DNA of 64,000 bases. Origin: Candidatus Sumerlaeota bacterium. GTDB taxonomy: Bacteria; Sumerlaeota; Sumerlaeia; SLMS01; JAHLLQ01. Positions 36,275 to 44,358 of the stretch are shown in pieces. Location of the stretch: the NCBI GenBank assembly GCA_030156535.1, contig JASGMJ010000016.1, positions 1 to 64,000 of the forward strand, given 5' to 3'. The notes below the pieces were generated by a model. That model was not told the origin of the DNA. It saw only the letters and a list, made by a program, of their open reading frames with translations, and ran no database searches. The position numbers were made by a program, and so were the translations under genes. Every line of letters begins with the position of its first letter. The stretch's first letter is position 1.

Positions 36275-37219
36275 ATGACGAGAGTCTTCTTACTTCATTT
36301 GGTGTTTGCGGCATTGCTCGTTGAGGCACCGGTGCAATGTTGGGCACAACCGGGAAACGAGCCGCTGATTGCGCATGTGCGCGAGCTGGCGTCGCCTGCG
36401 TATGGCGGGCGGCTGGCAGGATCAGCGGGCGAGCGCCGTGCGGCGGCGTGGCTGGTGGGGGCACTGGAACGTCTTGGTGCCCGGCCGCTCCCGGGGGCCG
36501 AAGGGTTTCTCTCGCGTTTTCCGCTGCCCGCTGACGGCGGCATGGCGATCAACGTGGCGGGATGGCTGCCGCCAGTGGCGAACGAGGACGAAGCGGCAAC
36601 GGCGGGGCTGGTGCTGCTCGGAGCGCACTACGACGGTGTGGGCGACGGGTTGGCGATCCACGGGGCTGTGCGGGCGGGACGGAGGGGGCCGCTGCATCCC
36701 GGAGCAGACGACAATGCCTCGGGGGTGGCGGTGGTTCTGGGTGCGGCCGGGCGCCTCGTGGCGGATCCGGGGCGCCGCCGGGGCGTGGTGATTGTCTTCT
36801 GGTCGGGCGAGGAATGGGGACTGGCTGGCTCGCGGGCGTTCGCGCAGGCGTGGGATTTCCAGGGGCTTCCGCTGGAGCGGGTGATCGTGGCCGACATGGT
36901 GGGCCGGCTGCGCGATGCCGGGGCGCTGACGGTGGAGGCTGCGGGCCCGGCGGCGTGGCGGACGGGGATCGAGGAAACAGCCGGACGCCTGGGTGTGCCG
37001 CTGGCCTGGGTGGAGCCCGGCACTCTCTCCACGGACGTGCGCTCGTTCGACGCGGCCGGGGTGCCGCGGGTGGCCTTCACCACGGGGAAGCAGGCCGAGT
37101 ACGAGTCGCCCGCGGACACGGCAGAGACGATCGATGCGGGCGGGCTGGAGCGGCTTGCAGCGCTGGCCGCGGCGCTGGCGGACGCGGGCGAAGTGCCCGG
37201 AACCCGTCAAACACCTTGA
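36275..37219 (+). CDS. Secreted M28-family zinc aminopeptidase-like protein
   Basis: The 314-residue product has a signal peptide (MTRVFLLHLVFAALLVEAPVQCWA). M28 metal-site motifs are in order: H118 and D120 in LLGAHYDGVG, bridging D146 in HPGADDNASGVAVVL, general base E179 and ligand E180 in FWSGEEWGLAGS, and a further Asp in VIVADMVGRL. The final zinc ligand, normally His in a YHTPxDT motif, reads YESPADTAETID, so Glu replaces His. The enzyme may bind metal through Glu or be altered in activity. The plus strand is strongly G-rich here. It is the first plus-strand gene right of the candidate origin and lies 81 nt before the LacI-type regulator. Confidence 0.8.
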   Translation: MTRVFLLHLVFAALLVEAPVQCWAQPGNEPLIAHVRELASPAYGGRLAGSAGERRAAAWLVGALERLGARPLPGAEGFLSRFPLPADGGMAINVAGWLPPVANEDEAATAGLVLLGAHYDGVGDGLAIHGAVRAGRRGPLHPGADDNASGVAVVLGAAGRLVADPGRRRGVVIVFWSGEEWGLAGSRAFAQAWDFQGLPLERVIVADMVGRLRDAGALTVEAAGPAAWRTGIEETAGRLGVPLAWVEPGTLSTDVRSFDAAGVPRVAFTTGKQAEYESPADTAETIDAGGLERLAALAAALADAGEVPGTRQTP

Positions 37220-37300
37220 CCACCTGCCCGTATAAAACAAAATGATTCCGATTTTATAGCCTCGGTTCGGGGCTCACTTCCCCGCGGATTCGCGCAGATC

Positions 37301-38452
37301 ATGGCCAGTTCCCGCTCCAAATCCGGAACCTCGAAATCTCCCGCCCCTGATGCCGGAGTGGGTACCACGCGCAAGCGCAAGCGCGTCACCATCATGGACG
37401 TGGCGCACGAAGCGGGAGTGAGCATTGCCGCCGTCTCGCGCATTCTGAACAACAGCTACGAGGGTTTCTCTGCCCGCGAAGAAACGAAGCAGCGCGTCTA
37501 CGAGGCCGTTCGCAAACTCAACTACAAGGCCAACCGCGCGGCCGTGCGACTGGCGACGGGACGCCATCAGGCGATCGCGTTGTGCTATCCCGAGTACGGC
37601 GCACGCGGCGAGCCGCTGGACACGTCCTCGATCGACGTCATCTTCGGCCAGCTCAGCCAGATGCTCCAGATCCGCGGCGTGTCGCGGGGTGCGGCCGAGG
37701 CCAACCTCGATCTCGTGCTGATGATGCGCGGCGCCGGGCGCACGGTGGACGACGTGTTGCAACAGGCGAGCGAGTCCGTCGATGGCATCGTCTATGTGAA
37801 CCCTGAGGACGACTCGAAGTTGTTCAAGAAGCTGGAGACGTCGAACGTGCCGATTGCCGTGGTGGGTCCGGCGGCATTGCCTTCGGGGCGTTTCTGCTCG
37901 GTGCGCGTCGATGAGTTCACGGCCGGGCGCATGGCGATGGGGCATTTGATCGTGGCCGGTGCGCGGCGCATCGTCGTGGCGATTCCCGAATCCCAGAAGC
38001 ACGAAGTCGCGATCGTGCGGCGGCTCGAAGGAATCAAGAAGGTTGTCGAAACGTACAGCGATCCGTCGCTCGGTTACGACATCGTGGAACTGCCTCTCGA
38101 CATGAACCTGGCGAAAGCGACATTCATGAACCACGTTGGGCGCTGGGGGAAACCCGATGGCGTGTTGACGCTCGGGGGCATTCTTCCGTTCGCCGTCATG
38201 CGTGCCTTGCAGGAGGAACGCATGAAGGTGCCTGACGACGTGAAGGTCGTCGGGTTCGACGAGAATCCGCTGTACCAGTTGAACGATCCGCCGCTGACGG
38301 GTTTGCGCTACCCGGTGGAGGAGATGTGCCGCAAGGCGGTGGACCAGTTGATTTCGCAGGTGCGCACGGGCGAGACGCCGGCGCCGGTGCTGATGTCGCC
38401 GAAAATGATCGCGCGGCGCAGTTCGGAAGCGCCGTTCACGCCGCTGTATTAG
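37301..38452 (+). CDS. LacI-family transcriptional regulator
   Basis: The 383-residue repressor has a basic N-terminal extension (about 28 residues) before the LacI helix-turn-helix VTIMDVAHEAGVSIAAVSRILNNSYEGFSAREETKQRVYEAVRKLNYKANRAAVRLATG, whose hinge helix ends RLATG. The sugar-binding core follows: QAIALCYPEYG, VDGIVYVNPEDD, VRVDEFTAGRMAMGHLIVAGARRI, PDGVLTLGGILPFAVMRALQEERMKVPDDVKVVGFDENPLYQLNDPPLTGL. The ligand is unknown. No sugar transporter or glycosidase adjoins it, so the targets are elsewhere. AT-rich sequence with TATAAAA at 37231-37237 precedes it and may be its promoter. Confidence 0.92.
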   Translation: MASSRSKSGTSKSPAPDAGVGTTRKRKRVTIMDVAHEAGVSIAAVSRILNNSYEGFSAREETKQRVYEAVRKLNYKANRAAVRLATGRHQAIALCYPEYGARGEPLDTSSIDVIFGQLSQMLQIRGVSRGAAEANLDLVLMMRGAGRTVDDVLQQASESVDGIVYVNPEDDSKLFKKLETSNVPIAVVGPAALPSGRFCSVRVDEFTAGRMAMGHLIVAGARRIVVAIPESQKHEVAIVRRLEGIKKVVETYSDPSLGYDIVELPLDMNLAKATFMNHVGRWGKPDGVLTLGGILPFAVMRALQEERMKVPDDVKVVGFDENPLYQLNDPPLTGLRYPVEEMCRKAVDQLISQVRTGETPAPVLMSPKMIARRSSEAPFTPLY

Positions 38453-38561
38453 GGGACTTACCTTCTGGTTGACATCCGGCGGTCGAATTCCCACAATCGC
38501 CATGCAGTTGGGAGGGCCGCATTTGCGGTTCGCTCGACCAAGTCGGCCTGGCTGCATTTTC

Positions 38562-39290
38562 ATGTATTTGCTTTATCTCGATGACGCGGGCTCTGCCCCC
38601 AACCCCACTGAAGACTACTTGGTCCTCGGTGGGGTTTGTGTATTTGAGGCGCAGGCGCACTATTTCACTCAGCAACTGGACGAACTTGCCGCAACGATCT
38701 TTCCGTCGGACCCCCACGCCGTCGAGTTTCATGCGTCGGAGATTTTTGCGCGCCGAAGAGAGCCTTGGAAGTCGATGACCAGGGAAGAGGCTCAGGGTGT
38801 CATCAAGGCGGTTTTGACTATCTTCCGGGATTCCTACGGTTCAGCCAACGCATTCGCCTGTGCCATTCACAAGCCCTCGTATCCGGACCTCGATCCCATG
38901 GAACTGGCGTTCGAGGAACTCTGCAATCGTTTCGATCTGTTCCTCAATCGTTTGCGAAGCGAAGGGGACCGGCACCGAGGCCTGATTATCCTGGACGAGA
39001 GTGCGCACGAAACTACACTTCAGCGGATGGCGCGCGATTTCAGAACCTTGGGGACGAGGTGGGGGATTGTCAGGAATCTTGCCGAGACGCCCTTGTTCGT
39101 CGATTCGCGTGCTTCGCGGTTGGTGCAGCTGGCTGACCATGTCGCTTACTCTGTTTTTCGGCGGTACAATTCCGGAGATGCGAATTACTTCGATCCAATT
39201 GCTTCGCGATTCGATTCGTCGGAGGGAGTCGTACATGGGCTTGTACACCGTCATACTCTCACCTCGACCTGCATGTGCCCGCCTGCATGA
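38562..39290 (+). CDS. DUF3800-domain protein
   Basis: The 242-residue protein belongs to the DUF3800 family, whose members are predicted RNase H-fold proteins often seen near mobile or defence genes. The hallmarks are the N-terminal MYLLYLDDAGS (acidic residues at 6-7), HASEIFARR (about 55), the strand RGLIILDESAHE (about 140) and the C-terminal QLADHVAYSVFRRYNSGD (about 190). It is less GC-rich and has looser codon choice than its neighbours, which suggests transfer. ATG 38562 coincides with the start of homology; the frame to 38469 adds unrelated residues. It sits alone between the LacI-type gene and ispG, with no second defence gene beside it. Confidence 0.8.
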   Translation: MYLLYLDDAGSAPNPTEDYLVLGGVCVFEAQAHYFTQQLDELAATIFPSDPHAVEFHASEIFARRREPWKSMTREEAQGVIKAVLTIFRDSYGSANAFACAIHKPSYPDLDPMELAFEELCNRFDLFLNRLRSEGDRHRGLIILDESAHETTLQRMARDFRTLGTRWGIVRNLAETPLFVDSRASRLVQLADHVAYSVFRRYNSGDANYFDPIASRFDSSEGVVHGLVHRHTLTSTCMCPPA

Positions 39291-39450
39291 GCCGGAGGCT
39301 GTCCAGAACTCCGCCCGCAACATAGGGAAGGCAGAATCTCCTTTCTGCTTGTCGTCCCCCGCACCTTCCCTCTCGACATTGACCCGCGTGCCGCTCCATA
39401 CCGCCACGGCGCGGCAGGGGAGAGACGTCTGGAATTTCACGGAGCCCTTC

Positions 39451-40617
39451 ATGATGATTCAACGGCGCACGACGCGTCAGGTCAAAGTCGGTAACGTCGC
39501 CATCGGCGGCGGAGCGCCCGTCAGCGTCCAGACGATGACGAAGACGGATACGCGCAACGTGGAGGCGACGCTCGCGCAGCTGCACGAGCTGGCCGCGGCC
39601 GGCGCGGACATCGTCCGCCTCGCCTGCCCCGACGAAAAAGCCGCCGAAGCCTTTCGCCCCATCATGCGGGAAGCGCCGCTTCCCATCATCGCCGACATTC
39701 ATTTTGACTACCGCCTGGCGCTTGCCGTTCTCGACGCCGGTGTCGATGGCATCCGCCTGAATCCGGGCAACCTGGCGCGCACCGACAAGCTGCCCGAGAT
39801 TGTGGCGCGCTGCCGCGAACGCAACGTGTCGATCCGCGTGGGAGTGAACAACGGCTCGCTCAGCCGGCGCCTGCGCAAGCTCGTGTTTGCTGGCGAAATG
39901 GCCACGCACGTTGCCATGGCCGAGAGCGCCCTCGAACACATCCGCATGATCGAGGATCTGGACTACGGCGAGATCAAGATTTCGCTGAAGGCCTCGGACG
40001 TGGACACCACGGTGCGCGCGTACCGCGAACTCGCGCCGCGTTGCGACTACCCGTTCCACGTTGGCCTTACGGAAGCGGGAACGGTGCGCACGGGGACGAT
40101 CAAGTCCTCGATCGCCATCGGGATGCTGGCGCACGAGGGGCTGTGCGACACGATCCGCGTGTCGCTGACGGGCGACTCGCGCGAGGAAGTTTTCGTCGGG
40201 CATCGCATTCTGCAATTCGTTGGTCTGCGCGATGCGGGGCCGAACCTGATTTCATGTCCGAGCTGCGGGCGCGTGGAGATCGCGTTGGAGCGTGCGGCCT
40301 ACGCTGTTGAAGAGCGTCTGCGCGCCTACTCCACCGAGAACATCAGCGTCAGCGTGATGGGATGCGTGGTGAACGGACCGGGCGAGGGGCAGATCGCCGA
40401 CTTCGGCATCGCGGGCGGACGCGGCCAGGGCGTGATCTACCGGCTCGGCAAGGTGCTGAAGAAGTGCCGCGAGGAAGAGATGGTGGACGAGTTGTTTGCC
40501 GCCATCGACGACTGGATCGCGGCGGGCCGTCCGCGCGAGGAAGTGGATCCGGAAGTTTACGAGCAGGTGCTCAACGCGCGGCCGGGTTTTGAGGAAGCAC
40601 GCACGGAAGAAGTTTGA
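39451..40617 (+). CDS. ispG: (E)-4-hydroxy-3-methylbut-2-enyl-diphosphate synthase
   Basis: IspG is the 4Fe-4S enzyme that converts MEcPP to HMBPP in the non-mevalonate isoprenoid pathway. The 388-residue protein has the TIM-barrel domain from RRTTRQVKVGNVAIGGGAPVSVQTMTKTDTRNVEAT to SLTGDSREEVFVGHRILQ. The C-terminal cluster-binding domain carries ISCPSCGR (two Cys) and VSVMGCVVNGPGEG (third Cys). It lacks the extra domain of the plant/Bacteroidota form. GGAG lies 6 nt before ATG 39451; the frame to 39001 runs antisense-like through the DUF3800 gene. The Gfo/Idh/MocA gene starts 23 nt later and is likely cotranscribed. Confidence 0.96.
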   Translation: MMIQRRTTRQVKVGNVAIGGGAPVSVQTMTKTDTRNVEATLAQLHELAAAGADIVRLACPDEKAAEAFRPIMREAPLPIIADIHFDYRLALAVLDAGVDGIRLNPGNLARTDKLPEIVARCRERNVSIRVGVNNGSLSRRLRKLVFAGEMATHVAMAESALEHIRMIEDLDYGEIKISLKASDVDTTVRAYRELAPRCDYPFHVGLTEAGTVRTGTIKSSIAIGMLAHEGLCDTIRVSLTGDSREEVFVGHRILQFVGLRDAGPNLISCPSCGRVEIALERAAYAVEERLRAYSTENISVSVMGCVVNGPGEGQIADFGIAGGRGQGVIYRLGKVLKKCREEEMVDELFAAIDDWIAAGRPREEVDPEVYEQVLNARPGFEEARTEEV

Positions 40618-40640
40618 GACACCATCAGGGAGGTGACGGC

Positions 40641-41633
40641 ATGGCACCCGTGCGGCTGGGCATTATCGGATGTGGAATCGCCGCGCGGGAATTGCACTGG
40701 CCCGCGATCGGGCAACTCCCGCGCAAGTTCACGATTCCCGTGGTGTGCAACCATACCGCGCCAAAGGCGCGGTCGTTTGCGAAGCTCGTTGGCGCGAAGG
40801 AGTGGGTGCTCGACTATCGCGACGTGCTCGCGCGCCACGATGTGGATGCGGTGTCCATCATCCTGCCGGTGGAACTGAACGCCGCGGTGACGCGTGCCGC
40901 GCTGAAGGCGGGCAAGCACGTGATGCTCGAGAAGCCGATCGCCACGAACCGGCGGGAAGCGGCGGCGCTCGTGAAGACCGCCGAGGCGTCACCACTTGTT
41001 GCCATGATCGCGGAGAACTTCCGCTACCGTCCCCTCTTCCGCAAGCTGCGCACGTTTCTGGACAAGGGCGGCGTCGGCACGGTTCACACGGTGCAATGGA
41101 CGACGCTCGGCAATCTGACACCGGACAACAAGTACGCCCACACGATGTGGCGCATCCAGCACAAGTACCCCGGCGGCTTCGTGATGGACGCGGGCGTTCA
41201 CACTATCAACGCAATGCGGTATCTCTTTGGCGAGATCAACTCCGTGAACGCACACGCGCACTCCGTCAATCGCGCCATCGGCGAGGTCGACACGCTGACG
41301 ATGCAGTTCGCAACGGAACGCGGAATTGCGGGTACCTGGATGTCGTCGTTTTCCTGCCGGGGTTATTCCGACAATCATCTGCTGATTATGGGGGACGGAG
41401 GAACGGTCTCGATGCGTGGGGACACCATCGAGGTTCTTCCCGCGCGCGGAAAGCCAAAGACCATCACGGGGCCCGATTCATGGGGCTATCGCGAGGAGTA
41501 CGAGGCGTTCCATGCCGCCATTCAAAAGGGCACGGGGACGGAGACGCCATTCGCCGAGGGTTATCGCGACTTCGCGGTGATTCTGGCGGCTCTCGAATCG
41601 TCTGAGAAGGGCCGCCCCGTCACGCCGCACTGA
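40641..41633 (+). CDS. Gfo/Idh/MocA-family NAD(P)-dependent oxidoreductase
   Basis: The 330-residue protein has an N-terminal Rossmann fold (RLGIIGCGIAARELHWPAIGQL), the family dinucleotide-binding EKPIATNRREAAALVKTAE (catalytic Lys in EKP) and a C-terminal beta-sheet domain with WRIQHKYPGGFVMDAGVHTINAMRYLFGEI (Asp-x-x-x-His catalytic pair). Such enzymes oxidise sugars, inositols or related polyols. The substrate cannot be given. GGAGG lies 7 nt upstream of ATG 40641, 23 nt after ispG. Its 3' end faces the ssnA stop codon across 34 nt. Confidence 0.9.
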   Translation: MAPVRLGIIGCGIAARELHWPAIGQLPRKFTIPVVCNHTAPKARSFAKLVGAKEWVLDYRDVLARHDVDAVSIILPVELNAAVTRAALKAGKHVMLEKPIATNRREAAALVKTAEASPLVAMIAENFRYRPLFRKLRTFLDKGGVGTVHTVQWTTLGNLTPDNKYAHTMWRIQHKYPGGFVMDAGVHTINAMRYLFGEINSVNAHAHSVNRAIGEVDTLTMQFATERGIAGTWMSSFSCRGYSDNHLLIMGDGGTVSMRGDTIEVLPARGKPKTITGPDSWGYREEYEAFHAAIQKGTGTETPFAEGYRDFAVILAALESSEKGRPVTPH

Positions 41634-41667
41634 CGCACTGCTCGCTCTCTCGCGATGCGCGTGCGAA

Positions 41668-42978
41668 TCACGCAAAGTTTTCCATGCGCTTCCAGACGTC
41701 CTGGGCGATGGCCGTGGCGCGGGCGCGCGTTTCCATTTCGTCGATCGCAACGACCACGCGTTCGCGCAGGGCCCATTCACCGCCGACAAACACGTGGCGG
41801 ACGTGGCGGCTGCCCAATGCGAAGAGCAGGTGCCCGCCGACATTGCCGGAATGCAGCGGCGTTGCGGGAACGTAGTCGGTGATGACGATGTCGGCGGCGG
41901 CGCCGGGCTGGAGCACGCCGAGCTTCGTGCCGAGTGCGGCCGACGCGCGCCGCGCAGAATTGGCCATCATGGCGAGCACGTCGTTCGGCGCGATGCCCGC
42001 GTGTCCGTCGCACGACTTGAACCACGCCGTTTGCGCTTCCGCGATCATGTCCGCACCGATGCCGTCGGTGCCGAGCTGCACGGGGCATTGAAAGCGCCCG
42101 ATGGGGGCGTAGCCGACGGCGTTGTTCATGTTCGAGCGGGTGTTGTGGCCGATGGCGAGACCGGCCTTGTTGACGCGCGCGATGGCGTCGGCGTCGAGAT
42201 GGGTGCCGTGGCCGAAAACGGTTTGGGGACGGAGCATGCCGAAACGGTCGAGGCGGTCGATGAGAGCGATGCCGTGCTCGCGGCGGCACAACTCCTCGTC
42301 GATGGGATCTTCGGCGACGTGTATGTGGACGCCGGTGTTGAACTCGGTGGCGAGTGCGGCGAGAGCCTCCATGGTTTCGTCGCCGCAGGTGAAAGACGCA
42401 TGGGCGCCAACGAGGGCGGCGAAGCGGTGGTCCGCGCGGGTGCGGCACTTGGCGAGGTAGCGGCGGTTTTCGGCGAGTCCGGCGTCGCGTCCGGCGAGGC
42501 CGTTGCGATCCGTTGTTTCGTAGCAGAGCACGCCACGCACGCCGGCACTTGCGAGGCCCTTCTCGATTTCGTCGAGCGAGCCGTCGATGGCTTCGGGCGA
42601 GGCGTGGTGATCAATCAGCGTGGTGGTGCCGCAATGCAGGGCGTCGATGGCGCCGATGCGCGCGGACATCGCGACGGATGCGGGGTCGAGGGCGCGGTCG
42701 AGCCGCCACCAGACGTACTGAAGGATTTCGTGGAAGTTGCGCGGGCTCTTGGGCGGCGAAGGCATTCCGGCGGCGAGGGCGGAATAGAGATGTGTGTGGC
42801 CGTTTACGAGTCCGGGGAGAACGACGGCGCCGTCGCAATCAATTGCCTTGTCGCCCGGCTGGCAGGTGACTTCGTCCCCCATTTTGGCGATGACGCCGTC
42901 GGCGATGCGGATTCCCCCCTCGATGACGCGCGGGGGATCGAGATCGACGAGGAGGGCATTTTCGAGGACGATGCTCAT
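41668..42978 (-). CDS. ssnA: SsnA-like aminohydrolase
   Basis: The 436-residue protein is an amidohydrolase-superfamily member closest, by remembered sequence, to E. coli SsnA, which is encoded with purine/selenium-linked genes and has no settled substrate. Shared text includes YVWWRLDRALD, DHHASPEAIDGSLDEI and CYETTDRNG. Metal-site residues are H61-x-H63 (VNGHTHLYS), HIHVAEDPIDEE, VFGHGTHLD and the Asp in LGTDGIGADM. It should deaminate or hydrolyse a nitrogen heterocycle in the cytoplasm. Its ATG overlaps the stop of the upstream threonine-synthase-like gene by 4 nt (ATGA), so the two are coupled. Other members of the E. coli ygeW-ygfK cluster (xanthine dehydrogenase, carbamoyltransferase) are not here. 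Confidence 0.85.
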   Translation of the reverse strand: MSIVLENALLVDLDPPRVIEGGIRIADGVIAKMGDEVTCQPGDKAIDCDGAVVLPGLVNGHTHLYSALAAGMPSPPKSPRNFHEILQYVWWRLDRALDPASVAMSARIGAIDALHCGTTTLIDHHASPEAIDGSLDEIEKGLASAGVRGVLCYETTDRNGLAGRDAGLAENRRYLAKCRTRADHRFAALVGAHASFTCGDETMEALAALATEFNTGVHIHVAEDPIDEELCRREHGIALIDRLDRFGMLRPQTVFGHGTHLDADAIARVNKAGLAIGHNTRSNMNNAVGYAPIGRFQCPVQLGTDGIGADMIAEAQTAWFKSCDGHAGIAPNDVLAMMANSARRASAALGTKLGVLQPGAAADIVITDYVPATPLHSGNVGGHLLFALGSRHVRHVFVGGEWALRERVVVAIDEMETRARATAIAQDVWKRMENFA

Positions 42979-44210
42979 GGTTGGCGGTCCTTTTCCACGA
43001 TGCGTTCGATTTCACCAAATTCGGGTGGGACGACGTTGGGCTCGCCGATGGCGGAGCGGGCGCCGGCGATGTCCTTGAGTCCGTTGCCGGAGATGACGGC
43101 GACGACGGAGTCCTTCGGCCCGAGGATGCCGTTGCGGCGGGCGGTGGCGATGCCGGCGATGGCGGCGGCGGCGGCAGGCTCTGCGAAGCAGCCGGTGAGG
43201 CGGCCTGTCTCGCGAACGGCGGCGCGGATTTCCTCGTCGTTTGGCGTGACGTAGATTCCGTTGCTTTCGCGCACGGCGTTCAGGGCTTTGCGCCAGTTGC
43301 GCGGCACGGGGCAGTCGATGCTGTCGGCATAGGTGACGCCGTCGGCGCCGGGCTTGAAGGGAGCGCCGTTGAAGGCTTTCGCGATGGGGGCGACACCGAC
43401 GGCCTGGACGCCGAGCATTTTGGGGCGGCCGTTGGTGAAGCCGACTTCGTTCATCTGGCGCAAACCCTTCCAGATGCCGGCGATGGAGCATCCGTCGCCG
43501 ACGCTGGCGCTGACCCAGTCGGGCGGATCGCTGACGCACTGCTCGGCGATTTCGAGTCCGCCGGTTTTCTTGCCTTCGACGAGGTAGGGGTTGATCGCGC
43601 AGTTGCGGTTGTACCACCCGAAGGCGTCGCAGGCCTTCATGCAGAGGCGCCATGCCTGGTCGTAGGAACCCTGGACCTTGAAGACGCGGGCGCCGTAGGC
43701 GAGAAGCTGGGCGAGCTTGCCGTCGGGGATGCGTTCGCTGACGAAGATGTTGGCGCGCAGTCCTGCGGCGGCGGCGCAGTGGGCGAGGCTGGAGGCGGCG
43801 TTACCCGTGGAGGCGCAGGCGATGTCGGTGGCGCCCGCTTCGAGGGCGAGGGTGACGCCGACGCTGCTGGCGCGGTCCTTGAAGGAGGCCGAAGCCGAGC
43901 GCGTGTCGTCCTTGAGGCGGAGACGGCCGATGCCGAGGGCCTGGGCGAGCCGGGGCGCCTCGATCATGGGCGTCCAGCCGATGTGCTCGGGGCTGGGGCG
44001 CGTTTCCTTTTGCAGGGGGAGCAGCTCGCGGTAGCGCCAATGGTTGAGGCCGCGGCTCGCCAGGGTTGTCGCGTTGAGGAGCCAGGTGGCGGCGGGGATG
44101 TCGAATTCGACGTCAAGGATGCCGTCGTCGAAGCCGCACTTTGGACACCAAAGGGTTTCGCCGGGGGCGTAATGGGCATTGCAGCAGACGCAGGTCAGTT
44201 GTCGCATCAT
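42975..44210 (-). CDS. Threonine-synthase-like PLP enzyme with N-terminal zinc ribbon
   Basis: The 411-residue fold-type II PLP enzyme begins with a four-cysteine ribbon (C7-x2-C10 ... C22-x2-C25), as in archaeal-type ThrC and its relatives. The PLP lysine is in RSASASFKDRASSVGV, the phosphate-binding Gly-rich turn follows, and STGNAASSLAHCAAAAGL and VSASVGDGCSIAGIWKGLRQ are typical. It would eliminate phosphate from O-phosphohomoserine if a true ThrC. Coupling to ssnA and the position opposite another PLP enzyme argue for a catabolic role, such as a diaminopropionate-type or other ammonia-lyase. The start is uncertain among ATG 44210, ATG 44207 and an upstream GTG. Confidence 0.8.
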   Translation of the reverse strand: MMRQLTCVCCNAHYAPGETLWCPKCGFDDGILDVEFDIPAATWLLNATTLASRGLNHWRYRELLPLQKETRPSPEHIGWTPMIEAPRLAQALGIGRLRLKDDTRSASASFKDRASSVGVTLALEAGATDIACASTGNAASSLAHCAAAAGLRANIFVSERIPDGKLAQLLAYGARVFKVQGSYDQAWRLCMKACDAFGWYNRNCAINPYLVEGKKTGGLEIAEQCVSDPPDWVSASVGDGCSIAGIWKGLRQMNEVGFTNGRPKMLGVQAVGVAPIAKAFNGAPFKPGADGVTYADSIDCPVPRNWRKALNAVRESNGIYVTPNDEEIRAAVRETGRLTGCFAEPAAAAAIAGIATARRNGILGPKDSVVAVISGNGLKDIAGARSAIGEPNVVPPEFGEIERIVEKDRQP

Positions 44211-44358
44211 GGGCACGTTTCCGAGTCCTCCCGATTTGCGATTGCGGGGACAGGCGACAATCCCTTGCGGCAGGCGCGCGCGTCTGCAACGGTTAACTCT
44301 TTCCCCCCCGCGTACGCTGGCGGGGTGCGGCAACTGTCTCCAAAGGAGTTCCCCATCC

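Noticed and set aside
37211..37260. TTGACC and TATAAA as a promoter pair for the LacI-type gene
   Set aside because: The two hexamers are only 9 nt apart, too close for a standard sigma-70 promoter; other pairings are weak.
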